From positions 124,001 through 188,000 of the forward strand of contig JALHNO010000004.1 in the NCBI GenBank assembly GCA_022843465.1: 64,000 nucleotides of DNA, in the 5' to 3' direction. Of this stretch, positions 56,144 through 64,000 are shown in pieces. Position numbers and translations under genes: made by a program. Numbering within the stretch: position 1 is the stretch's first letter; every line of letters starts with the position of its first letter. The stretch is from Pseudomonadota bacterium (GTDB lineage Bacteria > Pseudomonadota > Gammaproteobacteria > Xanthomonadales > Ahniellaceae). Under the pieces are notes generated by a model. That model saw nothing but the letters and a program-made list of their open reading frames with translations, had not been told where the DNA came from and made no database searches.

Positions 56144-59100
56144 ATGCATCGCAAATCGCTGTCGATCCCATTCGTTCGTTTCTGTTCGTTGCTGCTATTG
56201 GCGTCTGGACTGACGCCACTTGCGGCGATCGGGTCAAGCTTCGGCGCTATTTGTCCCCAACCCGTCATGCTGGCGAATGCTGAGGTACAGGCCAGGTTGG
56301 CGGCGCGTGCGGTCGCTGGCGATCCCGGGCCGGGCCAGTTGATTCCAGGCCGCTATTTCAATCCCAATCGAAGCGGTCAGGGCTGGGACTTCTTCTGGTA
56401 TGGGAATCTACAGGAGGCCGGGGCACCAACGCCGCCAGACAAGCTGTTCGTGGTCTATTACAGCTACGAACAGAGCGGCGGCGATTGGAAACCGGTCTGG
56501 TACGGGGCGACGGCCGATCCTGCAATTGGGATCAACGGCTTTGAGACCATGCCGGATGGCATCCACAAAAAGTGGAGCGGCATTCTCTATCGCTACAAGC
56601 AGGTGGAATTTGCCGGTGGAGGCTTTGGGCCTATTCGCCAGGTGGATGTCGGCAATGGCAGCACGATTCCTTCCGCCGAAAAGGTCGGAACCGTCACCGT
56701 GTTCTTTGGCGCTAACGGCTACATGGTGGGCCAGCGTCCCGATCAGGCCGCAGTGGAATGGTCATTGACCAACCCGACTTATCATCCGAATGCCCCCGCA
56801 GGCATCCAGGACTGCCTGACCAATTTCCTTGCTTCGGGACAGTCCACCTCGTTTCCAGAAGCACAATACAACGGCCTATGGACCGACGTGAGCTCTGCCT
56901 CGGGATGGTTCTGGATACCGATCTTCTGGCGGCCCGACGGCGCCTCGCAGACTTTTGAGCACCATCTGGTTTCCTTTTTCGACGAAGGCGGTAACCCAAG
57001 CTGGATTCTGGGCGGCGACAATTCGAGTGTATGTTTTCAAGGGACCGCAGCGTATCCCCCAGCCGAACCCGATCCCAGCGAGAAGGCGGTTTGTGCTTCG
57101 CGCACCAAAGGCTATGCGCCGTGGTTGCTGGTGTGCAATGCCAACAACTCGCCTGCGGGCTGCTCTGCTACATGGAATCCGACGCAATACATGGTGCGCG
57201 TGGGCAAATTGGTGCGTGGGGCGTTCAGCACCACCACAGAAGGCGTCAATCGCAGCACCTTGCGCATAGTGCGCGAATTGGGTGTTCCACCCACAGGAAG
57301 CGCAATCAGTAATCCACCACCGCTCAGTGTGGCATTGCAAGCTGGACTGCCGCGCGCGCCTTTCAATAATCCCTCGGCGCTGTTTTCGTCAGTCGTATCT
57401 CAGCTCAACGGTCTGACGCGCCTGCGCGTAGATTTCGAGTCCGGCGGTACAACCAGCAATAGCGACAACGGGGGCGTTTGCCGAACCAACGATGGTCTCT
57501 GCCGGCTGCGCCTGCACTTCATGACCGAGGGCGCCCACCCTGCCATCACCTTGATTCGTCGCAGACTGAACGCCGGGTATACTGGTACCACCGACGTTGC
57601 GGTCGTCAGCACCGGGCAATTGCGTTCGCCCGCTGATGGCCAGCCGATTCCGATGGGCAATACTCCGGTTGGCGCTGAAGCGCTCATTGTTGGCGATCAG
57701 TTTCGCTACGAGGCGCATGCCACGGCGGACACGTCGGGCGCACCGATGTTCAAGACGCGGGATTTCTCCGTTTCCAAGAGCCTCGGCGGGAGTCTATGTG
57801 CCAGCACTCAGACTCCGCCCGTGCCACCTGTTCCCACGCTTGCGGTCGAAGTAGCCACGGCGGCTGGTCAGCCGTTTCGGATAAGCACGTCGGCCACAAT
57901 GCCGCTTGATACACCCATTCGCGGAATACGTCTCCGTGTCTATGAAGCAAGCCCGCTGAAGTTGGCGGGTGAGCAAGTGCTGGCGCTCAATGCCACTGCT
58001 GCGATAAACCAGACGATGGTAGTGACCGGTTTGGAGCCCGGGCGCGACTACAAGGCCGTCGCCGAGGTCTTCAATATTTGTGCGGCGACGCGTTCGACGA
58101 ACAGCAACACGTTTACCGTTGCCGAATTCGAGACGCCCGACGATCCCCAGTTCAATGCAGCATGGGCGCCCGCGGAGAACTCCCATGGCATCGGTAATAG
58201 CTATCCGATGGCAGGCTCGATGCCGTTGCAGGTTGAAGCCAGCGGCGGCGCTGCAGCGGTCAGCATCCCGATCGAAGTGGCGCCCGGACGCCACGGTATG
58301 CAACCCGGCCTGGCCCTGGCGTATTCCAGTCGTGGCGGCAATGGCCTCGCTGGCATGGGTTGGGGATTGAGCGGCACGTCCAGTATTCATCGTTGTCCAC
58401 GCACCATTGACCAGGATGCGGGCAAGCCCGGCGGTGTCGAGTTCTCGAACGCAGATCGCCTGTGTCTGGACGGACAGCGATTGGTGGCGGTCGCCGGCGC
58501 CTACGGCGCTGCCAATGCCGAATACCGAACCGAAGTGGATCAGTTCCTTCGCGTTCGGCAGCTTGGGGGCGATCTGACGGGAACATCAACCAGATTCACC
58601 GTCGAGTACAGCGATGGCCAAAGTGCTGTGTATGGGGACAGTACCGTGTCATCGAACAGTCGTGTCACGGTTGCGGTCAACGGCGCCGGTACCCAAACAT
58701 TGAGCTGGCAGCTGGCACGGCGACAGGACGGTGCTGGAAACTCCGTTCACTACTTCTACAACCAAGCCCAGTACATCGGCGGCGGCGCGTCACCGGTAGG
58801 CAGTGGTGAGTCCTTGCTGACGCGAATCACTTACACGGGATTCGTCGATGCCGCAGGTGCGAGCGTGCACACTGGCCACAGGCGCGTAGAGTTTTGCTAT
58901 GAGGATCGTCCCGGAGTTGCGCCGCCCGCAAGCGTCAATCCTTGCCTGGCAAAGTCGGAATCAGTTTGGAATGCAAGTGGTTCTGATCGCAGCTCGAGCT
59001 ATCTTGCCGGTGCATTGGTCGAGCAGACACAGCGATTGCGTGCCATTACGGTGACCGACACCGGAGCGCGCGTCCGCCGCTACGAGCTCAACTATGCCGC

Positions 59101-62100
59101 TCCCAGTGCCTACACTGGCCGTAGTCTGTTGCGCGACGTGCTGGTGTGCGGTTCAGATGGCAACTCGTGTCTGCCAAAGACGGTGTTTGCCTGGAACGAA
59201 AGCGCCGGTCCACAGCGGAAGTTCCGAGCATTGGACGAACTCAACACCCTGCTACCGCCACTTGGGGCGATGGGAGCGCCGGTGCGTCCAAACGATCCGT
59301 ATTCGCCCACGCATCGGCGATCGCTCAGAGAGCTGGGGGATATGGATGGGGATGGGCTGAGTGAGTCATTGCTGACAGATTCCGAGGAACCCTACAACCC
59401 GATTTCCTCCCCACGTAGCGACTACATCGTGCGCTATCGCGCCGACCGCAGTATCGGCGCCATCGCGCCGGCGCCGCCCGGCTGGTTTGTCGATGATCCG
59501 GATCCCAATGGCGAGTACTACGTTGCAACGCCTGAACTCATTGACCGCTACTACGGTCTTAAGCCAGGAACAAAAAGGTCCGTCTGGGAAGATCTCAACA
59601 ACGACGGTCGCGTCGACAGCTGGTATGTGCAAAGCGAGAGGACTGGCTGCGTAGATTCCTCCTTCGATTTCGTTGGCACCAATGGGAACCCATCGCGGAA
59701 CGATTTGCGCGAGTGTCAGGTTACCGCGCGCCTGCGCATTCGCAATTACGTCGGCGACGGCAACACCTGGAACAGCAATTCCTTTCCGGTGCAGACCGAT
59801 GTCATCGTGGGTGATGCTACCCGCACCGGCGCACTGGTCACCGGACCTTCTCTCCAAGTACGCCCGATGATTGATGGTGGTGTCGTCGTAGGTGGTCCAA
59901 ACAATCCCTTCAATCCCGCGGTCGACTACAACGGGAGCGTCGCAATTCTGGGGTTCTTGGATGCCAACGGGGATGGCCTCAAGGACTTGGTGCTTTCCCG
60001 CCGCGTGCGCGGCAGCGAAGCTTCGGCCTGTCAAGTTGCTGGCGATCCTGCCGAAGCCCACCTCGGCACGCTTGTCGTGCAGATCTTGCCGAATCTTTCC
60101 GTGCCCGGTAGCAGCGAGATCAAATTCGGCAACAGCAGCATCTATCAATCCTGCAAACCCAGTGCGAATTCGGGCTACGACCCGACGCATGCTTCGATCC
60201 CGGCGCGATTTTACTTGCGCCGCTATCCCATTCTCGACCTGATCAACGACCTGGACGGCGATGGCCTGCGCGATCTGAAAACCTTCAATCTGGACAATAA
60301 GGTGCAGTATCGCTTCGGCCGCCTGCAAGCAAGCAGTACCGTTTACGGCTGGGGCGATGTCCGCGATGTCGCTGACGCCCTTGCGCCGCTGGCCAGCGAG
60401 TTGATGCCCAACACCACAAGTGAACCCTGGTGGGATCCTGTCCTGCAATTCATCTTTCCCTCCCGCTGCGACACGCCCGAGAACAGCCAGACCGAAAGCT
60501 GTCGTGCGGTCAATCGATTCGATGTCAATGGCGATGGGCTTGAAGACCTGGTCTATGGTCGGTCAGTTCAAGCCGAACCGATACAGTGGCAGTCGTTGCG
60601 GTTGAACACTGGCAGGAAGGGTCGCAATAGAACACTGTACACCGACGTCATCCCCTTGCGTGATCAAGCTGGGAATATCGGCATCACCTTGAGTACCCAG
60701 GGTGGTGCGCGCTATGTCATCCCGAAGGACCTGGATAGCGATGGTCGGCCAGAAATCCTTACGCCTGGCCATTTTGCGCTGCGCTTGTGCACCATGCTCT
60801 ACGTGCCTTCTGGCGAGCAGCGCATAGATTTTTCCGATCAAATGGGCAGTGGCTCCGCCGCCATGAATGCGGGCATCATTCCTGTTGTCGAAACCGATCC
60901 AACCCCACCCCTGGACAACTTTTATTTCTGTCCTGGGGTCGTCGAGCATGGCTATCCCAAGCTCCATCGCGGTGTCTATCTACACCAGGTGCCCGTCAGG
61001 GAGATGTATCAACAGGGGCAGGGCAGCTACGACTCCAGCCTGTATTTTGCGAAGTCCTATCGAATCGTTGACGCCATGGTCAACAATGTGCGCCAGTATC
61101 GCCTGATGCCGGTCTCGACCGGCACCGCAGCTGACGCGAATGCGCTGGTGACCAACGCAAACGGCGAGACCGTCGACTTTTTCGGCGATGGTCTGGATGA
61201 TGGATTCATCAGCCTGCATTGCAAGCGTTCGCTTGCTGCGGACCCGGACGGCAAGCGCTGCGAAGTACCGACCGCACTGAACACCGAGTGCCCCCTGGCG
61301 GGCCCAGATGGCAGTCTCTGTACTGGCTGGAACGAAAAGGCGCCGCTCGGCCCCAATACCCTTCCGGGTATTGCGGCAAGTGTGGTCGACCCGGCGGGCA
61401 CGACAATCAGAGACAGCATCTATGGGCTGTATTTGAGCGAGAACCTCGGAACTGCACCTTCGCCCATCCTGCCTTCGGGCACCGCGCCTCCGCTTCCTGA
61501 AATGCTGGCATCGGTGTCGCAGCGTGGCTCTTCACCCTTGAGTTCCGTGCCGCCATTGAAGCGATGGCAGTTCAGCTATCAGCCCTTGTCCAGCAGTGCT
61601 GGCCGTGGGGCGGACGAAGTGCCGCTCTACGAAGTACCCAGCACAGGGCTGCGCGGCAGCGCGCAGCAGAAGCACTTCTATTTCACCTCGTCGATGCCCG
61701 TTGTCAGCACCTACACGGAAACCATCAATGGCAGCGCTGGAACGCGCGCCTATCAACGCACCCACAGCTTTGGTTATCGCGAAGCGCTCTACAACAACGC
61801 CGGTCGCGGCTTCCGCGGCTTTCGCGACATCATCGAGGAAGTCGATGCTTTGACTTCCAGCGGAAGTCTGTTGCCCGGCACGCGAACCTGGACTCGGTTC
61901 GAACACTATTTTCCGATGTCGGGACTCCCCAGTTGCGTCATGACTTCCAGCAGTCTTGCAGCACTCCACCAAATCGATTGCGCCGTGCACGGTGCGTCGC
62001 CTTCGGCGTATGCGGCAGGAGCGAAGAGTGTCCCCACACCAGGCATTCCAGTGCCGGGGCTAATCTCCAGCGAGGCGCGCACCTACAGTGTTGTCGCCAA

Positions 62101-64000
62101 TGCCGGGCTCTATACCGTGTTACCGTCGACCGTATCGGTCAAGCGGTACGAACCGGATTACAGCACGCTGATAGGTGCTACTGAGACGAGTCTGTCGTCG
62201 TATGACGCCTACGGTCACGCCGGGCTGAAGACATCGACCACCCGCGACTTTGCCGGCCTAGCCGAAGGCGACCTGGTCTACACCAGTGTCGTCAAGTCGC
62301 TCTACGATCCCCAGCAATCGCCCTGGTGGCCCGACCGTCTGGTCCGCACCATACAAACATCCAGTGTCACCGATAACCGGCTGCCGGGCGGCACCAGTCC
62401 CCCTGCACAATCCACCACCACCCTGATCGGCTACGACAGCACCACGCGCCAAGCCAACTGCCAGATGCAATTCGACGGCGCACTGGAAACGCTCAATACC
62501 GCGTATGCCAGCAGCTGCACCGATCCGGGCTTGGCCGCTTGGGCTTCGTCGGCCAAATCCAGCTTCGATGTCTTCGGCAACCCCGCGGTCATCACCCAAT
62601 ACATCAAGGGCGAGTCGCCGCGTACCGCGACATCGCAATGGTGCAGCGGCGCGGCATGCACGGCAAATACCAGCAGCGAAGGCTACTTCCCGCTGGCTGC
62701 ATTCAATGCGGCCGGCCACGCGACTTGCTCCACCTTCGACGCGCGCTATGGCGTCGCGGTGGCGGTGCGCCAGCCGATGACCGGCGGTGCAACCTGTGCA
62801 GGCAGCACTGGCCTGACCACAACCGTCACTCTGGATGTGTTGGGCCGGCCGATCAAACAGGAGTTCCCCAAGGCGGGTTCGCCGTTGCTGAGTAGCGCGC
62901 CACCGGCGCACACCGCGCGTCAATGGTGTGTGACCGGTCTGTGCCCAATCAATGCCCGTCATGCGGTACTGCGCGAAGTGACGGAACAGCAGGGTACGCC
63001 CACCAGTTATCGGTATTTCGACGCTGCAGGCCAAGTCGTCGCCGAGGCCAGCCAGCACTTTGATGGCAGCAGTCTACGCACGGTCTACCGCAGCTTCGAC
63101 GACTTCGGTCGCTTGCTGAGCGAATCGCAGCCGACCTTTGCCAGCACGCCGGAGTTCACCACCGAGCACAGCTACGATGTGTTTGGTCGCATGAACGCGA
63201 AGTGGAGCCGGCGCCTGCGCCTGGATGGTGGCAGCGGCTACACCAGCTTGCTCAGCCGCTATTACACGAGTGGCCTGCGCACCGATATCGAAGTGCAGAA
63301 TTGCACCGGCGTGACCGTGCCTGCCACGGTGGGGGATGCCCCGGTATGCAATGGTGCCTATGGTCACAACCTCACCATGTCGCGGCTGTTCAATTCCGCC
63401 GGCAAGGTGCTGGAAACCACCGATGCGAACGGCGGCGATACCTCGTTCGTTTATGACGGTGGCGGCAATGTCGTGCGCCTGGTGGATGCCAATGGCAAGG
63501 CCACCACGGCCGTTTACGATGGGCTGGGACGACGCCTGAGCTCCGTCGATCCGAACCAGGGGGCACGCAGCTATACCTACAATGGCGCTGGCGAGATCAA
63601 GTCCGAAACCGACGCGCGCGGCTGGGCGAAATCCTTTACCTACGATGCGCTCGGGCGCGTGACGCGCCGCGACTGGAACGAACAGGCGGTTGCACCGAAT
63701 GCCAGCAATCTGCGTGATGTGGGTGTCGATACTTTTGTCTACGACACCCTCGGTTCTGGATTGCTTACCCGACAGAGCCGCACATTGACGCGCCAAGGTG
63801 GCGCCTTGCTTGAGTCGTCCAGTGAGGACTACAGCGTCGATGCGCTTTATCGCGTGACCCAAAGCAAGAAGACGATCAAGACCGGCAGCGCCGTCGAGGA
63901 TTTTGTCAGCACGACGCGCTACGACAAAAACTTTGGCCGCAGCAAGCAATCGTCACAACCCGGTGGTGTCAGCGTCGTGTATCGCTACAACGTGCGCGGT
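56144..64000 (+). CDS. Giant secreted SpvB/FG-GAP/RHS-repeat protein, 3' end outside the window
   Basis: An uninterrupted frame of 2619 codons to the window edge. ATG at 56144 has AGGAAGG upstream and a signal peptide (1-28). Order: two related N-terminal modules (YFNPNRSGQGWDFFWYGN about 75, and YNGLWTDVSSASGWFW about 235); a Cys-containing beta region with fibronectin-like stretch; an SpvB/TcaC-type domain from about 695 (EASGGAAAVSIPIEVAPGRH, then LAYSSRGGNGLAGMGWGLSG); at least six D-x-[DN]-x-D-G repeats of FG-GAP/VCBS type at about 1066-1530 (DMDGDGLSE, DLNNDGRVD, DANGDGLKD, DLDGDGLRD, DVNGDGLED, DLDSDGRPE); then RHS/YD repeats after about 2300 (VYDGLGRRLSSVDPN, TYDALGRVTRRDW). Such proteins form toxin-enclosing cocoons; the variable C-terminal toxin and any immunity gene lie beyond the window. 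Confidence 0.93.
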   Translation, partial: MHRKSLSIPFVRFCSLLLLASGLTPLAAIGSSFGAICPQPVMLANAEVQARLAARAVAGDPGPGQLIPGRYFNPNRSGQGWDFFWYGNLQEAGAPTPPDKLFVVYYSYEQSGGDWKPVWYGATADPAIGINGFETMPDGIHKKWSGILYRYKQVEFAGGGFGPIRQVDVGNGSTIPSAEKVGTVTVFFGANGYMVGQRPDQAAVEWSLTNPTYHPNAPAGIQDCLTNFLASGQSTSFPEAQYNGLWTDVSSASGWFWIPIFWRPDGASQTFEHHLVSFFDEGGNPSWILGGDNSSVCFQGTAAYPPAEPDPSEKAVCASRTKGYAPWLLVCNANNSPAGCSATWNPTQYMVRVGKLVRGAFSTTTEGVNRSTLRIVRELGVPPTGSAISNPPPLSVALQAGLPRAPFNNPSALFSSVVSQLNGLTRLRVDFESGGTTSNSDNGGVCRTNDGLCRLRLHFMTEGAHPAITLIRRRLNAGYTGTTDVAVVSTGQLRSPADGQPIPMGNTPVGAEALIVGDQFRYEAHATADTSGAPMFKTRDFSVSKSLGGSLCASTQTPPVPPVPTLAVEVATAAGQPFRISTSATMPLDTPIRGIRLRVYEASPLKLAGEQVLALNATAAINQTMVVTGLEPGRDYKAVAEVFNICAATRSTNSNTFTVAEFETPDDPQFNAAWAPAENSHGIGNSYPMAGSMPLQVEASGGAAAVSIPIEVAPGRHGMQPGLALAYSSRGGNGLAGMGWGLSGTSSIHRCPRTIDQDAGKPGGVEFSNADRLCLDGQRLVAVAGAYGAANAEYRTEVDQFLRVRQLGGDLTGTSTRFTVEYSDGQSAVYGDSTVSSNSRVTVAVNGAGTQTLSWQLARRQDGAGNSVHYFYNQAQYIGGGASPVGSGESLLTRITYTGFVDAAGASVHTGHRRVEFCYEDRPGVAPPASVNPCLAKSESVWNASGSDRSSSYLAGALVEQTQRLRAITVTDTGARVRRYELNYAAPSAYTGRSLLRDVLVCGSDGNSCLPKTVFAWNESAGPQRKFRALDELNTLLPPLGAMGAPVRPNDPYSPTHRRSLRELGDMDGDGLSESLLTDSEEPYNPISSPRSDYIVRYRADRSIGAIAPAPPGWFVDDPDPNGEYYVATPELIDRYYGLKPGTKRSVWEDLNNDGRVDSWYVQSERTGCVDSSFDFVGTNGNPSRNDLRECQVTARLRIRNYVGDGNTWNSNSFPVQTDVIVGDATRTGALVTGPSLQVRPMIDGGVVVGGPNNPFNPAVDYNGSVAILGFLDANGDGLKDLVLSRRVRGSEASACQVAGDPAEAHLGTLVVQILPNLSVPGSSEIKFGNSSIYQSCKPSANSGYDPTHASIPARFYLRRYPILDLINDLDGDGLRDLKTFNLDNKVQYRFGRLQASSTVYGWGDVRDVADALAPLASELMPNTTSEPWWDPVLQFIFPSRCDTPENSQTESCRAVNRFDVNGDGLEDLVYGRSVQAEPIQWQSLRLNTGRKGRNRTLYTDVIPLRDQAGNIGITLSTQGGARYVIPKDLDSDGRPEILTPGHFALRLCTMLYVPSGEQRIDFSDQMGSGSAAMNAGIIPVVETDPTPPLDNFYFCPGVVEHGYPKLHRGVYLHQVPVREMYQQGQGSYDSSLYFAKSYRIVDAMVNNVRQYRLMPVSTGTAADANALVTNANGETVDFFGDGLDDGFISLHCKRSLAADPDGKRCEVPTALNTECPLAGPDGSLCTGWNEKAPLGPNTLPGIAASVVDPAGTTIRDSIYGLYLSENLGTAPSPILPSGTAPPLPEMLASVSQRGSSPLSSVPPLKRWQFSYQPLSSSAGRGADEVPLYEVPSTGLRGSAQQKHFYFTSSMPVVSTYTETINGSAGTRAYQRTHSFGYREALYNNAGRGFRGFRDIIEEVDALTSSGSLLPGTRTWTRFEHYFPMSGLPSCVMTSSSLAALHQIDCAVHGASPSAYAAGAKSVPTPGIPVPGLISSEARTYSVVANAGLYTVLPSTVSVKRYEPDYSTLIGATETSLSSYDAYGHAGLKTSTTRDFAGLAEGDLVYTSVVKSLYDPQQSPWWPDRLVRTIQTSSVTDNRLPGGTSPPAQSTTTLIGYDSTTRQANCQMQFDGALETLNTAYASSCTDPGLAAWASSAKSSFDVFGNPAVITQYIKGESPRTATSQWCSGAACTANTSSEGYFPLAAFNAAGHATCSTFDARYGVAVAVRQPMTGGATCAGSTGLTTTVTLDVLGRPIKQEFPKAGSPLLSSAPPAHTARQWCVTGLCPINARHAVLREVTEQQGTPTSYRYFDAAGQVVAEASQHFDGSSLRTVYRSFDDFGRLLSESQPTFASTPEFTTEHSYDVFGRMNAKWSRRLRLDGGSGYTSLLSRYYTSGLRTDIEVQNCTGVTVPATVGDAPVCNGAYGHNLTMSRLFNSAGKVLETTDANGGDTSFVYDGGGNVVRLVDANGKATTAVYDGLGRRLSSVDPNQGARSYTYNGAGEIKSETDARGWAKSFTYDALGRVTRRDWNEQAVAPNASNLRDVGVDTFVYDTLGSGLLTRQSRTLTRQGGALLESSSEDYSVDALYRVTQSKKTIKTGSAVEDFVSTTRYDKNFGRSKQSSQPGGVSVVYRYNVRG

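Noticed and set aside
56144..64000. Frameshift or pseudogene in the RHS gene
   Set aside because: Frame was checked at the SpvB motif, several FG-GAP repeats and the last YD repeats; all lie in the same frame with no stop.

Overview
The window looks like chromosomal DNA of a gammaproteobacterium of the Xanthomonadales (Lysobacterales), probably Rhodanobacteraceae or a close relative. This rests on gene order (ndk-rlmN-pilW-rodZ-yfgM-bamB-der, lolA-rarA-crcB, exbB-exbD-msbA-lpxK-kdsB), a MoeB with an N-terminal rhodanese domain, a single-chain E1 alpha/beta dehydrogenase, a KorAB-type 2-oxoacid:acceptor oxidoreductase with its own FAD/ferredoxin subunit, and several secreted proteins ending in -GFE. 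It is an inference from family knowledge; no database was searched.

Layout. 1-1.64 kb (minus): a pirin cut by the window edge, wrbA, and a tRNA-Pro(CGG) with its terminator. 2-9.2 kb (plus): nucleotide metabolism and an envelope/translation cluster (ndk, rlmN, pilW, rodZ, yfgM, bamB, der). 9.3-15.6 kb (plus): molybdenum cofactor genes (mobA, moeA, moeB), nadK, a secreted subtilase and a cytosolic 5'-nucleotidase, the last three overlapping. 15.8-21.6 kb (plus): glutaryl-CoA dehydrogenase, a membrane coiled-coil protein with a pilin-like head, a GST, a fused E1 dehydrogenase and a class III cyclase with an FHA domain. 21.8-29.8 kb (minus): a secreted protein with a possible His/Cys dyad, overlapping a VIT-vWA protein, then a gene-free stretch packed with hairpins, an AlkB-like monooxygenase, a 132-bp palindromic element, murB, pyrD and an orphan small protein. 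30.3-39.3 kb (plus): lolA, rarA, crcB, a membrane protein, exbB-exbD-msbA-lpxK-kdsB (lipid A/LPS and energy transduction) and a methyltransferase lipoprotein. 39.3-41.9 kb (minus): an S9 peptidase lipoprotein and a GNAT. 42.1-46.8 kb (plus): the three-gene 2-oxoacid:ferredoxin oxidoreductase operon. 47-64 kb: a phosphate-binding-like/OmpA fusion, two overlapping small secreted proteins, a 1151-aa subtilase, a secreted protein of unknown family, an esterase-like hydrolase, and a secreted SpvB/FG-GAP/RHS protein of at least 2619 residues that runs off the window.

How it fits together. Most of the window is ordinary housekeeping DNA arranged in tightly overlapping operons (ATGA and GTGA junctions). 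The unusual content is extracellular. Three unrelated secreted proteins share the C-terminal signature [hydrophobic]-F-x-[DN]-G-F-E directly before the stop codon. A VIT-vWA protein is coupled to a protein with a possible caspase-like dyad. A pilin-like domain sits on a non-pilin anchor. The giant RHS protein starts with a duplicated secreted module. Two non-coding elements, a run of eight hairpins at 25.2-25.6 kb and a 132-bp palindrome at 26.9 kb, look like repeated or mobile DNA.
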